This document shows, in pieces, positions 21,222-32,446 of a DNA stretch of 64,000 nt (position 1 is its first letter; each line of letters begins with the position of its first letter). This DNA is from Molossus alvarezi (taxonomy: Eukaryota; Chordata; Mammalia; Chiroptera; Molossidae). Location of the stretch: the NCBI GenBank assembly GCA_037176705.1, contig CM073885.1, positions 167,638,290 through 167,702,289 on the forward strand, written 5' to 3'. The translations under genes were made by a program, and so were the position numbers. The notes under the pieces are model-generated. The model saw only the letters and a program-made list of their open reading frames with translations, was not told where the DNA came from and made no database searches.

Positions 21222-21716
21222 ACTTTTCCTCTATTTTTAAATTGTGGTAAAATATACATAAAATAAAATATACCATCTTAGCCATTTTTAAGTGTACAGG
21301 TCAGTAGTATTAAATGCAGTCATCACCACCATTCATCTGTCTCCATACTCGTTTCATCTTGTTAAATTGAAACTGTGTTCGCATTAAACAATATATTGCC
21401 AGTTCCCACTTCCCTCAACCCTTGGTAAACACCATTCTACTTTCTGTCTCTATGATTTTGACTGCTCTAAGTACCTCATATAAGTGGAATTATACAGCAT
21501 TTGTGTTTGTCTCTTTGTGACTGGCTTATTTCACTTAGCGTGATGTCCTCAAGGTCCATGCATGTTGTAACATATGTCTGAATTTCCTTTCTTGCTAAGG
21601 CTGAATAATGTTCTATTGCATATGTATATCATATTTTGGTTATCATTCATTCACTGATGGACACTTGAGTGTCTTCCACATTTTAGCTAGTGTGACTAAT
21701 GTTGCCATAAACATTG
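21222..21716 (-). repeat. old L1 3' end fragment
   Basis: On the plus strand it reads ATTGTGGTAAAATATACATA, TACCATCTTAGCCATTTTTA, AGTGTACAGGTCAGTAG, then TCATATAAGTGGAATTATAC, GACTGGCTTATTTCACTTAG, CTCAAGGTCCATGCATG and ATTCACTGATGGACACTTG. This is the antisense of the 3' UTR and ORF2 end of an old mammalian L1 (L1M class). No TSD was sought with success. Confidence 0.85.
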
Positions 21717-21719
21717 ATT

Positions 21720-22655
21720 TTGACCAGTGAGGGAAAAAGGAACTCTAGGAAATGAAGAGACTTGTCTGAGATGCCACAAATAGTGAGAATGGGTAATGAA
21801 CCTGTGAGTCGGGAGTTCAGATTTGGTCTTCTTTCTGCCATGTCACAGTTATGTGAACTTTCTCTCCAACCTTTCCAGTATTTGTGCACATGTATGTTCT
21901 TGATCATCAAGAAATTCTAATTTTCTTGATTTCATATATATTTAGATGAACTTTATCTAACTTGTATAAGTATTATAAAACCAATATCTTGTACCATTTA
22001 CTTCAAAATCTTCTATTCAGGAGCATGGATAATTTTATCTCCAAGAAGCCTTTTTCAATAAGGAGGTTTACTTATGAAACCAATTGAGATTATCATTCTT
22101 TAAGGATACTTACTGTCTTTGGGTTAGTATTCAATAAAAATCAATTGGTAAAAAGTATTTATTTTTCATGGGCATTTTTTACTTTGTAAACTTAGTACTT
22201 TCCTTCAGTGACTCTTCTTATCTAGGATAAATAGTAAAAAGCAGATAGCTGTAGAAAATATAAAAACCTTCACTTACTCAAAGAGGTATTTTAAGTATTA
22301 ATGACATAACCCAGCTTTATAGATGTTGTTTTTAACACTGGTGACACTATGGTTATCATTGCTGCAGTTCTGTTTGGTAATTCGTGTGTGATTGTAGCCT
22401 GTTCAAACAGCTCCATTTGAATTATACCTAATTGGAACTTATTTTCATGATCATTCTATAATTGGGATTGAAGAATAAGTAAATGTGATACAATGCTGAT
22501 TTTTAAAATCTGTTGGTTGATTAGAAAAGTGGTGACAAGTACAAACTGGGTGGTAGAGATGACTTGTGAGTTTTGATGGCTCTTGATGTTGCAGGATTGA
22601 GCTACAACTCCTCATAAGCAGTGCTGAAGATCACTGCTCTGCTTCCTGTGGCTTA
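21720..22655. other. no gene seen
   Basis: AT-rich unique sequence. The 75-codon minus frame at 21683-21910 is a chance frame partly inside the old L1. Confidence 0.5.
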
Positions 22656-22659
22656 GAAG

Positions 22660-22890
22660 CCAGCTAGAAAGGCCTAGACTCAGCTCACATTGCCCTTGAA
22701 CATCGGGCCTGCACTTGCTTGCCAGTCCCATGAGTTAGTAATTCTGTGATTTGGGGAAGTTGCTTCATCCTCAGTTCCTTGGTTTTCTCATCTGTAAAAT
22801 CACAGTGATAATGCTTACCTCACATGATATTTGTGAGATTTAATTTAAAATGTGGAAAATCCTTAGAACCCAATCTGGGGCATAGAGAAT
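22660..22890 (+). repeat. MIR SINE
   Basis: AATTCTGTGATTTGGGGAAG, TTGCTTCATCCTCAGTTCC, TTTTCTCATCTGTAAAATCA, CAGTGATAATGCTTACCTCA and TTTGTGAGATTTAATTTAAA follow the MIR core and 3' half closely. The left boundary is uncertain. Confidence 0.8.
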
Positions 22891-22915
22891 GACCACTAAT
22901 GACAGATATTACAGA

Positions 22916-22935
22916 TACACACACACACACACACG
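22916..22935. repeat. short (AC)n microsatellite
   Basis: About nine AC units directly after the MIR tail. Confidence 0.9.
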
Positions 22936-23006
22936 TCATACAAACTACATGTAGAGTACACTAATATACATGAATATTTGTTGAATGGGTGTATATAATA
23001 GTACAC

Positions 23007-23218
23007 GGTGGAAGATAATTTGGTGAGGAGCATGTATAATTGATATAATTTTATATTTAATTTGGAGACACAGTCATTCCTGATTAAATATATATTATTC
23101 ATACCATTGCTATTATCTAATAACAGATTATGACAAAGAAACAAACATCAGAAAGCAGTAACACTAATAACAACATAATGATTGCCACCAATTTAATTCT
23201 TTTTATAGAAAATGATTC
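23007..23218. repeat. diverged duplicated segment, copy 1
   Basis: This ~0.21-kb segment recurs about 0.61 kb downstream (23621-23858) in the same orientation. Shared strings include GGTGAGGAGCATGTATAATT, GATTATGACA and ATTGCCACCAATTTAATTCT. By eye most positions match, with substitutions spread throughout. It matches no repeat family I know. It is either a local duplication or two copies of an unnamed repeat. Confidence 0.75.
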
Positions 23219-23620
23219 TTGACATAGAGAGTAATGGAAGACAAAGCCAGGAAGTTTGTGTACTTTCAGAGGTCACAGCATTGGTTGTAGTGGCAGGTTC
23301 AGACCTAGAATGCTCTTTTCATTGTATAATTACCCAGTGAACCTTAGCATCATAACTGACCAAGTTCCGAGCTCCAGCAGACAATGCCCTGAGTAGTTAG
23401 CTTTGGTAATAAAAATGTAAATAGAAACACAATTTATTAACAAATTGTACTTCATTATGCCTTGAGCAATAATATATACATTTTATTTCTTGCTATTCCA
23501 TAAAGGACCTTCACATTTCTATGGCATCCTAAAAATTATTGAAAATGAATTATTATGAGAGGAGAGTAAGAGCTGGCCTTTCGTCATTACTGTAAGACAA
23601 ACATATATATATAAATATGT

Positions 23621-23858
23621 GGTGGACGAGGACTTGGTGAGGAGCATGTATAATTGGTATATGATTTTGTTTTTTTCGGGGGGAAGCCTTACACATTACT
23701 AATTAAATATGTACTATTCATGTCATTGCTATTATCAAAGAACTGATTATGACAGAGAAACAAATGTCAGAAAGCAGTTACACTGATAACAACATGATTA
23801 TTGCCACCAATTTAATTCTAGGAACCTGCTCTGAATTCTTATAAAGCAAATCATTTTC
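23621..23858. repeat. diverged duplicated segment, copy 2
   Basis: Partner of 23007-23218. It differs by scattered substitutions, a G-rich replacement (TCGGGGGGAAG) in its first third and about 20 extra bases (AGGAACCTGCTCTGAA) near its end. The ~400-bp spacer between the copies is not duplicated. Confidence 0.75.
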
Positions 23859-24249
23859 TGCAGCTGTGAAGAAAAGGTGCTGACCTCTTTCCCTTGCCCA
23901 GCAAAACTGAGAAGAAAAAGGGCATTCAGACATTTTTTTATTAGATCTACTGTATGTCAGCTTTTGAATTGTTCTCTAAATTTTAGATCTTTTTCAAATT
24001 AATTTCATTACTCTTCAAAGCTCGCTTTCACAGATAGAGGCTTACTTTAGATGTTTGTGTTCATTTGACCATGATCATCCTTGAAATGTGTGCATTGTGA
24101 TAGAAAATATGTCCGTGTTCATTCTTTTTATTTTGCAACGAACATATGTTTCTGCCTTGATACTCAGTGTCTCTTTTGGTTTTCTACCTTTTCTCACTAA
24201 ATTACAGTGTTTAATTGTAATATTTTTTGCTTTCTCTTATTTTTCCAAG

Positions 24250-24355
24250 TTATAAAGGCCATCCCTGATCGTTATAGATACTTGAGAAAATACGAAGCTG
24301 TGTACAGAAGAAGAATCTTGCCCATCACCCACTGGTTAGACATTATTAGAACCTG
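24250..24355 (+). other. candidate 106-bp exon with both splice sites
   Basis: A T-rich tract ending TTTTTCCAAG (acceptor) precedes a fully open frame of 34 codons (VIKAIPDRYRYLRKY, then EAVYRRRILPITHWLDIIRT), ending at CCTG followed by GTGTGT (weak donor). The peptide is rich in Arg and Tyr and looks more protein-like than its neighbours, but I recognise no family. A Ves SINE begins 40 bp downstream. It may be chance or an eroded exon. Confidence 0.2.
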
Positions 24356-24394
24356 GTGTGTTTCTTTCTCTTTTGTTTTTATTTTTTATTCTTC

Positions 24395-24597
24395 CTTTAT
24401 TGATTTTAGAGAGAAAGGAAAGAAGAGGGAGAGAGAGATAGAAACATTGATGAGAGAGAACATCGATTGGCCGCCTCCTGCATGCCCCCCACTGGGGATT
24501 TGGCCCACAACCTGGGCATGTGCCCTGCCCGGGAATCGAACTGGTGACCTCTTGGTGTATGGGTCGACATTCAACCACTGAGCCACACTGGCTGGGC
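24395..24597 (-). repeat. Ves SINE, subfamily B
   Basis: On the minus strand: GCCCAGCCAGTGTGGCTCAG, GGTTGAATGTCGACCC, GGTCACCAGTTCGATTCCCG, GGCACATGCCCAGG, CCAGTGGGGGGCATGCAGG, ATCGATGTTCTCTC, then AAATCAATAAAGG. No clean TSD is visible. Frames of 78-124 codons over it are SINE shadows. Confidence 0.93.
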
Positions 24598-24628
24598 ATC
24601 CTTTGTTTGTAAATCTGTCCATCTGTCT

Positions 24629-24656
24629 ATTGGCTGAGCTACTTACGATGACGTCA
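24629..24656. promoter_or_regulatory. reverse CCAAT box and palindromic CRE
   Basis: ATTGG (24629-24633) is followed 16 bp later by TGACGTCA (24649-24656), the full palindromic cAMP response element. This spacing resembles some promoters. It sits in the gap between a SINE and a MIR; no transcript is evident. Confidence 0.3.
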
Positions 24657-24661
24657 GTCAG

Positions 24662-24795
24662 TTATACCTTTGTGTCCCACTTTCCTTATTTATAAAATGC
24701 GAATAATAACAACCCCTCCCTCACAGGGCAATTCATGTAAAGCAATTAGCAGAGTGCCTGGCACACAGTCAACTCTCAATAAATGGTAATGATTT
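24662..24795 (+). repeat. MIR SINE 3' half
   Basis: CTTTCCTTATTTATAAAATG, CGAATAATAACAACCCCTCC, CTCACAGGGCAATTCATGTA, AAGCAATTAGCAGAGTGCCT, GGCACACAGTCAACTCTCAA and TAAATGGTAATGAT match the MIR 3' half nearly word for word. Confidence 0.88.
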
Positions 24796-24799
24796 CAGT

Positions 24800-25700
24800 T
24801 GCACATTTTTTATTTATATCTTATCTGCCTATACTGCTATAGTAATGTTTAAACGATAAAAGAGAGACATAAGAGAACTGAAAAGGAACAACGCACCCAG
24901 TGGATGGCCTGCCCTGCCCCACGTTGGACCCCACTGGGGAGAGGAAGCTGAAAATGTGCAAGGAGGATAAATGATAGTATTTACAGATATATTCACACAA
25001 CTATATTTATTTTTAAGGTTTGGGGTAGGACTCTGAAGTTATTTTGAAAACTTGGTACTCTCTGGGTGTTATCTGTGTCTTTTTACTGAACAGAGATATG
25101 ATTAGAAGGTATCTTCTGATGTTTTAGTTTGAAGCCTCTAAAAGAATCACAGATTTATAGTAACAGTTTTAAATGCTGGGCTTCATTTGTAGGGCTCAGC
25201 TCAGCACGGACTTCCCACTCCTGTGGCTGCATGAAAAGTTTCCTGACAGTTGCAGACCACAAAACCCTGCTCTCTGATTTCCTCCTGTTCTACTCGTCTG
25301 AACTTTGACCACAGAACAGCCTTTTTGCGCTGGTGTATGTCCCGGCGTGATGAACACCTTTAATAACCCTCACACCGGCCTCAGCTCAGAACAACTGAAA
25401 CTCAAAGCCTGCAGATAATCTGCAAAGCCCAGTTTGTAAGGAGCTCTTTTCCTGCTTGTGCGAGCTGCATCTGGAGGTAGCCGAATAGGTTGCAGATGTA
25501 AAAGAAGGCCATAGGTGGAAAGCTGCGGAGATGTTTCTTCTCGTGTTTGGGTCAGTGAATGTCGTCCTCACAGCCTGCATTCCCCCATGATATATGCCAT
25601 AAAGAGGGCCCTTTCTTCTCTGCTGATGAAGGCTTTTTATTCTCTGATATCATGTTTATATTATCTAGCATGATATAAATAAATACAATAGAAATCATTT
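24800..25700. other. no gene seen
   Basis: Unique sequence, moderately GC-rich at 25200-25590. A 64-codon minus frame at 25386-25580 has no recognised domain. Confidence 0.45.
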
Positions 25701-25704
25701 TTTA

Positions 25705-25923
25705 TTTTTACTTCATTTTAATATTTTTATTGATTTTTAGAGAGAGAGGAAAGGAGAGAGAGAGAGAAACATCGATGAGCGAGAAAGTAATGGGCTGCCT
25801 CCTACACCCCTCCCACCCCTCCTCCTAAACCCAGGCATGGGCCTCGAACAGGAATCGAACCAGTGACCTCTAGGTGCCTGGAATGATGCCCAGCCACTGA
25901 GCCACACCAGCCAGGCACAAAAG
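25705..25923 (-). repeat. Ves SINE, subfamily C-like, with 10-bp TSD
   Basis: On the minus strand: TGCCTGGCTGGTGTGGCTCAG minus its first base, TGGCTGGGCATCATTCC, GGTCACTGGTTCGATTCCTG, GCCCATGCCTGGG, a CT-rich part and AAAAATCAATAAAAATATT. TCATTTTTTA occurs at 25695-25704 and 25924-25933. The middle is altered by a GGAGGAGGGGTGGGAGGGG-type expansion. Confidence 0.93.
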
Positions 25924-25934
25924 TCATTTTTTAA

Positions 25935-27590
25935 AAGTAGGGCAGAACTGAGATATAAGTATTGCATGTTTATTAGCAGAAAATTTCCCCAAATAGCTTG
26001 ACTTTAAAAAAATGTTTTTATTACCCTATATGTGCTCCCTCTTAGTAATGCTTTTTACTTATGTCATTTTCTTTTTTTTTTTTTTTACAAAACTTATTAA
26101 ACTCCTAATATCTATGCAATTATGTATTATTCTGCCATGGTTTGTGGGTTTTAATTTTCCACCCATGTTGTATTAAATCATATTTAGCAAGACTAAGTTA
26201 TTTATGTATATTGTTGGATAATAAATGTTCATGGGTAAGCATGGTTTCCTTTCCTGCCTTTTAAAGGACAACAGATGCATTTGAATAATGATTTTTAAAT
26301 GTTTTATTTTTTTATTTAAAGCTAATATGTTAATTTGATAATTATTCAATACTCTGTTCTCATGTTCTGTATTTGCAAAGTTCTTTGTGGATTTCCAAAG
26401 AGTCAACTCTTGTTATATCCAGCATATAATAACTTCATTCATGGGTGCCACTGGGAACATTTTATTAGGATACTTTCTAGTGAAGATGATGACCAAGGAG
26501 AAAAAATGTTAGAAAACAAAAGAGGTGGGAAATGTGGGCAAAAATATAATTAAAGAATCGAAAAAGGCGGAGAGACACTAGACTTGTACGGGTAGAAGAC
26601 AGTGGTCCCAACATCATTTGTCTCAGTTTCTCTCTAGTCTTTTAGGACATGAATGTGAAGACCAAAAGCATGATTTGTTTATCAATAAATCTGATTCTTA
26701 GTGGTGAAACTAGATTAGCATCATAGCTTATTTTGTACATTTGTTCTTGGACCATATTTTTTGTCCCCATGATAGCGAATTCCAGTAATAATTACTAACA
26801 AAAATTGCTGAATTAAACTGCATTTTTATGAGTGCTGGCTGAAATCTAGGCATGACTGATTAGAATTAGAGCTACTAACTGGCTTTGACTCAGTCAGATG
26901 ATTAACCACGAACTAGCAACACTCACAACTGGAGGAGGACCTTGCTTACCCAAAGGGACCCTGGGATTTTATAATGATGTTTTGAGATCATATACAAGGT
27001 CAATTATATCCAAAATTCATAGAGTTCTGGACATTGGAAGTAGGGATATAAGCCCAGTTTTGTTGTTGTTGTTGCTATGTATAGTCACAATCTAATTTTG
27101 TACTAGAAAATACCTCACTTTGGTTTATTCTGATTATTCATCTCTTATGGGTGATAGGTCCTTGCTGGGACATAATGCAGGTTTTTTCTTAGCAAGATGA
27201 CGAGTCCTTGTGGTTCTCATGTTGAGCCTTCCACTCTGGACACGTGGGGGAGGTCACTTCTGTGCTCGTCAGCTCCCTGTGTGTATCAGAAGGTCCTCGC
27301 ACCGGTTCTGAATGACTCATCAGGTATGCCGTCACACACAGCCTTCACAGGTGTGCTGACAGATGGTAATAAACCTGTAGGATTTACTTTTTGCTACGCT
27401 TTTGGGAAGGCAATTATGGTGACTTCTTGTCAGATGAAATGTTAAAACAAGCTGTGTAGAGTAGGGGCAATTTATTGTAAGCAGGAGGTAAAGTGTAATT
27501 TTAAGCCCATACCAAGGGAAGAGCAGGTGTTTCTTGGAACCTGTGGGAATTCTCCTCCTGCATGTCAATCATACCATAAAGCCCTGCATT
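25935..27590. other. no gene seen
   Basis: AT-rich unique sequence with poly-T at 26073-26088 and a TTG triplet run near 27060. Frames up to 82 codons have no recognised domain. Confidence 0.45.
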
Positions 27591-27594
27591 AAAT

Positions 27595-27765
27595 TGTTCT
27601 TCTTAGTAAGTGACACCATCCATGTCAAATCAATAAGGCTTTATCCACGGAGCCTTTTTATTTAAATCCTTTAAGTCAATTATCTTATTACCAGAATATC
27701 TTGACTACACCAAAATTTTACCAAGCTTCAGTCGATTGTATAAATCAGACCTCTCACTTCCTGCT
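27595..27765. promoter_or_regulatory. candidate conserved noncoding block
   Basis: A non-repetitive stretch of even composition with GTCAAATCAATAAGG (TALE homeodomain-like), TTTATTTAAATCC and AAGTCAATTATCTTATTACC. The texture resembles vertebrate conserved enhancers. This is unproven from one sequence. Confidence 0.2.
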
Positions 27766-27769
27766 TGGT

Positions 27770-29110
27770 ACGTCCATGTGTAGTCATGGAAACCACCCTA
27801 AGAAGTAAATATAAACCTGATGCTTGGGCCAAAGGTGAGAAAGATGGATCTGAGTAGTGGCAGGAAAGCTATTTTTAGGGAAGGAGGAGGAGAAAATGAA
27901 AGGGAAAAAAGCATTAATAATACTTCTTCTTTATTTCCTTATGGCTCTATATTTTCACTATAGAAGATGAGAGAGGAAAGGCAAAATGTAGGCTTTATGA
28001 AGTGATTGGCTCTAGAGAGAGGGGGAAAAAATTCTTACTGATGGATTATGAACCAGTTTCTTTCTTGAGTCTTTTAGCTTTTGAAAGCAGTGTTAGTGAT
28101 ATGATACATTTGTTAATCTTTTCTTTATATATAATAGTTATCGTCTCTTTATAGAAATAAACCTTAATTATAAACACATTTTTGTCCATTAGAATACAAT
28201 TGAGGTCTTGGGTTGAGTCCCTAATAAGCCCTGAGTGTCAGACGTCTTTGGTCTCCCCAAACTGTTTTGGAGGGTCTGACATCCCTTACTCCTCATGGAG
28301 CCAATGTCAGGATACACAGTGTGGGGCAGAGGGAAGGGGAGGGAAAGTCTCAGAGGCCGAGACCCCCTTGGCAAATAATTCACTTAGTGACAGGTGGCCA
28401 TTTGGGAAGTGTGACAAGCCTCCCCACAAAAAGAATTTATTGACCATTTTGATCCATTCTAGTTCAAGTCCTTACTGAAAAGAATGTATTTTGTAGCTTT
28501 GTACACCATATATCTGAATGTACTTGCTTTCTATTTTGGGCCTGAAGTAGGGAAATACAGGTTGTCTCAAATAGTAGTTGTCCCTCTGTGGCAAACAAAT
28601 ATTCTTAGGACCCATTATAAATAAGTGGAACACGTGTCCTGGAAATTCACAAGCACCCACTTTGGTGTTCCTGCAGGCCTGTAGAACACCTCGGAAAATC
28701 ACTGGCGTCATCATGTTCTCTGGGGGAAGGTGCCGGCCTGGCATGGAAGTCCTGACTCGGGGTCTCCAAGCGAGGAGCCAGGTCAGCTGGCAGTGTGTTA
28801 GAGCACAGAGTTCAGTTCCACCCCAGATCTGCTGGCGGGAGACTTCCCGTGTGACCCAGGAACCCGTGGTTTCACCAGCACCCGAGGGAACTTGGACTCA
28901 CACTGAAGTTGAAGGATCGTGGCCTAAATGGTCTCGTCTTTCAGACCCGGCACTTTCATTTTCTCATAGTCCCAAACTCGGTTTACTTCGGCCCAGCGCC
29001 CACCGAACCTAACATACATGGTGCCCCAAGTTGTGCCCCAGACCGCGCCAAGTGATGTACATGCATTACTGTGTTGTTGGAAAAACCCGGCAACGCAGAT
29101 CCTGTAACTA
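27770..29110. other. no gene seen; GC-richer patch at 28640-29060
   Basis: 28640-29060 is richer in GC and contains frames of 87-144 codons, for example a plus frame at 28578-29012. None has a recognised domain. Phrases near 28790-28870 (TGTGTTAGAGCACAGAGTTC, CGTGTGACCCAGGAACC) faintly recall MIR. The rest is AT-rich unique DNA. Confidence 0.4.
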
Positions 29111-29112
29111 GC

Positions 29113-29275
29113 TTCACTTTATCATCTATGTACCCCCAATGGGCACAGACAGTAGGTTGGGGAAAGCAGGAAGGGGGTGGGAGCGGGAAGGAGGGGGTCG
29201 ATGGGGAAAAACGGGGACATCTGGAATACTCTCAACAATATAAACAAACAAATAAATGATAAAAATAAAGATGGG
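29113..29275 (+). repeat. L1 3' untranslated tail, 5'-truncated
   Basis: ATGTACCCCCAATGGGCACA, then GACAGTAGGTTGGGGAAAGC, a G-rich middle, ACGGGGACATCTGGAATACT and CTCAACAATATAAACAAACA parallel the tails at 4388-4572 and about 20320-20430. A clean TSD is not visible. Confidence 0.75.
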
Positions 29276-29279
29276 CTAA

Positions 29280-30090
29280 TGGATGCTTCTAGTGACAAGC
29301 TTGCCCAAGCTTATACACTTAGGAAATTGCAGGGGCTGGGATGCAGACTGTTTAACTCCTCGATCTGTGCACCTGACCTCCTGGATCTGTGCACCAGGCC
29401 TCCGGTGTATGTGATGAGGCAAGGCAGGTGGATACTCCAGTTACAATCAAGTAGTTTCAGACCCAGTAGAATCCCCTTTGATGGTAGAAATGGATCTGTT
29501 GTTGCTAACTTCCTCTGTGCATGCTCTTTCACGTAGAAAATATCGCTTTCCTTCCCCTTTAATCCAGTTCTGATGGCTGTTGTGAAATGGATCATTTCTT
29601 GAGAAAATAATTTGTTTATTTGAGTATTTCCTTATGAAGGCTCTGATGTCATGTGAAATGTATAGTAAATAAATGTATATGCTGTTTTTCTGTTCATCTG
29701 TCTCTGTCACTAATTTTCACACCCAGCCAGGGATCCTAAGAGGGTCAAGGAAAACTTTTTCCTCCACATCCCCCTCCACAGTTTGTAGCCATTTTCCGCT
29801 AGAACTAACGTTTACTGCTTGTCAGTGTTGACTGTTACCTCAACACTGTCAATTAAATCTTAACCTATTATACACCCTATTATTATATAGACTATCTTGG
29901 TTAAAAAGAGGTTAAGAGTACATATAAAAAGTGTATGGGATATGTTTTATACGTTTTGGTGTTTCTAGTCTTATTTAAGAGTAGGTACTGATTTTAGACA
30001 TGTAGCCTTAGAAGTACTGAAGACGTAATTTTTAAAATCTAGGTATGTATATATAAATACCAAGGTGTTCTGGTTATATTTTATTTTATT
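29280..30090. other. no gene seen
   Basis: Unique sequence. Frames of 87-119 codons at 29177-29710 on both strands overlap each other and the L1 tail and look like chance. Confidence 0.45.
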
Positions 30091-30094
30091 CCTT

Positions 30095-30720
30095 TATTTT
30101 TATTTTTAAAAATTTTCCATTATAGTTTACATTCATTCAGTATTAATTTTAGTTGTATAGTGTAGTGGTTAGAAAGTCATGCACTTTTTACAGAGCGTTC
30201 TCCCCGATATTGCATGTACCCACCTGGCTCCATACATAGTTATTACAATATTATTAACTGTATGCCCTAGGCTGTCATCTACATCTCTGTCACTATTCTG
30301 TAATGACCAGTTTGAACTTCTTAATTCCCTCTCCTTTTGCACCCCTGCTCCCAACCTCCCTCCCCTTTGTCAACTGTCAGTCTGTTCTCTGTATCTATGA
30401 GTCTGTTTCTGTATTGTTGGTTTATTTTGTTTTTTAGATTCCATGTATAAGTAAATCATGTTATTTGTCTTTCCGTCCGATTTATTCCACGTAGCATAAT
30501 ACCATGTAGGTCAATCCATGCTGTCGCAAAAGGTAAGATTTTATTCTTTTTTTTTTTTTTTTTTTTTTTTACAACTGAGTAGTATTCCATTGTATCAATG
30601 TGCCACAGCTTTTTTATCCACTCTTCTATAACTGGGCACTTGGGTTGCTTCCATATCTTGGCTATTGTACACAGTGCTGCAATGGATATAGGATAGGGGT
30701 GCATATATTTTTTGAATTCG
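30095..30720 (-). repeat. L1 3' end with ORF2 C-terminus, 5'-truncated
   Basis: The minus strand encodes an ORF2 C-terminal block (TIAKIWKQPKCPVIEEWIKK, then LWHIDTMEYYSVVKKKK) and the 3' UTR follows toward 30095. A 24-T run at 30547-30570 is an expanded A run inside ORF2. TTATTCCTTT-like text on the left and TTATTTCTTT on the right are a possible imperfect TSD. It is a non-functional copy. Confidence 0.92.
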
Positions 30721-30753
30721 TGTTTTAGATTATTTCTTTAAAAACTGGGCATT

Positions 30754-30995
30754 GCCCTGGCCGGTTTTGCTCAGCAGTTGGAGCGTCGGCCTGCGGTCCA
30801 GAGAGATCTGGGTTCGGTCCCCGCTAAGGGCACGTACCTCAGTTGCAGTTTGTCCCCGGCCCTGGTTGGGTCATGCAGGTGGCGACCACTCGATGTGGCC
30901 CTTTCATGTCGATGTCTCTCTCTCTCCCTCCCACTCTATCTGAACAAAAAATGGAAATATGTCCTCTGATAAGGATAAAAAAACAAAACAAAAAT
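30754..30995 (+). repeat. Ves SINE, subfamily A, with 13-bp TSD
   Basis: GCCCTGGCCGGTTTTGCTCAG-type head, GGAGCGTCGGCCTGCGG, B box GGTTCGGTCCC, GTTTGTCCCCGGCCCTGG, the CT-rich part and GTCCTCTGATAAGGATAAAA. AAAACTGGGCATT flanks it at 30741-30753 and 30996-31008. It landed beside the 5' end of the minus L1. Confidence 0.96.
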
Positions 30996-31124
30996 AAAAC
31001 TGGGCATTTATTTGCCCACAGTTTTTACTGTTCTCTTTGATTCCTGCAGATTGGTGGTTTTGCACGGTTTGCATGCCTCCTACATGGAATCCTCCAAATG
31101 AATTGCAAATTATTCCAAGAGAGG

Positions 31125-31212
31125 AACCCTATCTTTTATTGCTGACTTCTCTCAGTTTCCCAGCAGGGTGCTGTACATGGTAGGCATCCAGGCGAGGCTT
31201 GTTGAATAACAA
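31125..31212 (+). repeat. L2 3' end fragment
   Basis: CTCTCAGTTTCCCAGCAGGG, TGCTGTACATGGTAGGCATC, CAGGCGAGGCTTGTTGAATAA resembles the L2 terminus (CAGTGCCTGGCACATAGTAG ... TTGTTGAATGAA). Confidence 0.5.
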
Positions 31213-31214
31213 GG

Positions 31215-31985
31215 ATGTTCATAAAATCTCTTTATAGTCCTTGAGAAAGTATTAGGTATCACGGGGGAGGAGCCCACCTTGGAGGGAAATGGCTAAAATA
31301 ACTTAGAAATGCTTAATAAACGTAACAAAAGCAGAGACAGTTGTTTTTAACTTGAGTTCCCAAATGTCTTCAGCTCAGACTAAGAGGAATTGGAAACATT
31401 TCCAGGAAGGGCCCACCCAGGCTGCCTTAGTTCTCCCTTTCGCTGCTGTGCCCACAGGTGGTTGTTTCGGGCTGCACTTGGATTTATTGAAGTAATTCTG
31501 TTTGTCTCGAAGGGTTTTGAATGAGAGGTGGCAGATTTTTTAGGGAACTCATCTTCATCCCATGAAAAACTTTCAGAAAAGACAGTTTTATTTCATTGCT
31601 GTGGTTTTAAGAAATGCTACAAAACCTGTAAGCTTCAAGAGGGAATAAAGATTTTATCACATGAAGAAGGAATCCCTACTAGTGCCCTATTAATATCTCT
31701 TGTCGCACGTATTTATGAATGTTTCATTCTTTTTGATCCTTAGATGTCCATGTGTTTATTTAAATATAGGGATTTGTGGAATTTATAACCAATAGTTTTT
31801 CAACCCATGCACACATGTCTGTAGTTTTTTAAATGAAAAACAGCATATTTATTACAACAAATGCCCGTTTTTCATAGATTAGGGAAACAAAATGACACAA
31901 TAAAATAAACCAAGTGCATTTGCATTTTTTTTTCTGTGTGGTGAACTTACTGAAATATATTATAAATTAATGTACTTGTAAAAAG
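31215..31985. other. no gene seen
   Basis: Unique sequence. The 71-codon plus frame at 31528-31743 (MADFLGNSSSSHEKLSEK...) has no recognised domain. Confidence 0.45.
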
Positions 31986-31986
31986 G

Positions 31987-31989
<3 letters not shown>

Positions 31990-32046
<57 letters not shown>
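31990..32046. repeat. (CT)n microsatellite
   Basis: About 27 CT units with one late interruption. The polypurine strand can form triplex DNA. Confidence 0.97.
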
Positions 32047-32047
<1 letters not shown>

Positions 32048-32446
32048 CCTCTTGTCAAGGTTTCAATGAAAACCCAATTCTACAAAATGAAGCCTAATAT
32101 GTAACATGTTCAATGTGTTATTCTATTCCTTTGGGCAGGAAAGGTTATGGTGAAATTAAAGAAATAGAAACTGAAATTTGCACTTAATAGTAGGAGAAAG
32201 TACAGGAGAAAATACATTGCAATAGAAGTTTTCCAAAATTTTTCCTAGAGGGAGGTCCGCTTTGCTTGTGTATGGGCAGTGGGGACAGTGAGGAGGGCAC
32301 AGTCTTTGGGGGTAGCAAATGTAGTTCTCTCACTTAGATTCACTTACTCCCTAAATTATTTTAGGGTAATTTGACAGACCTCGGTCATTGTCAGTAATTG
32401 CCACCCCACTTTAGCAACTTTCATTAATATACATTGCAGCCTCTTC

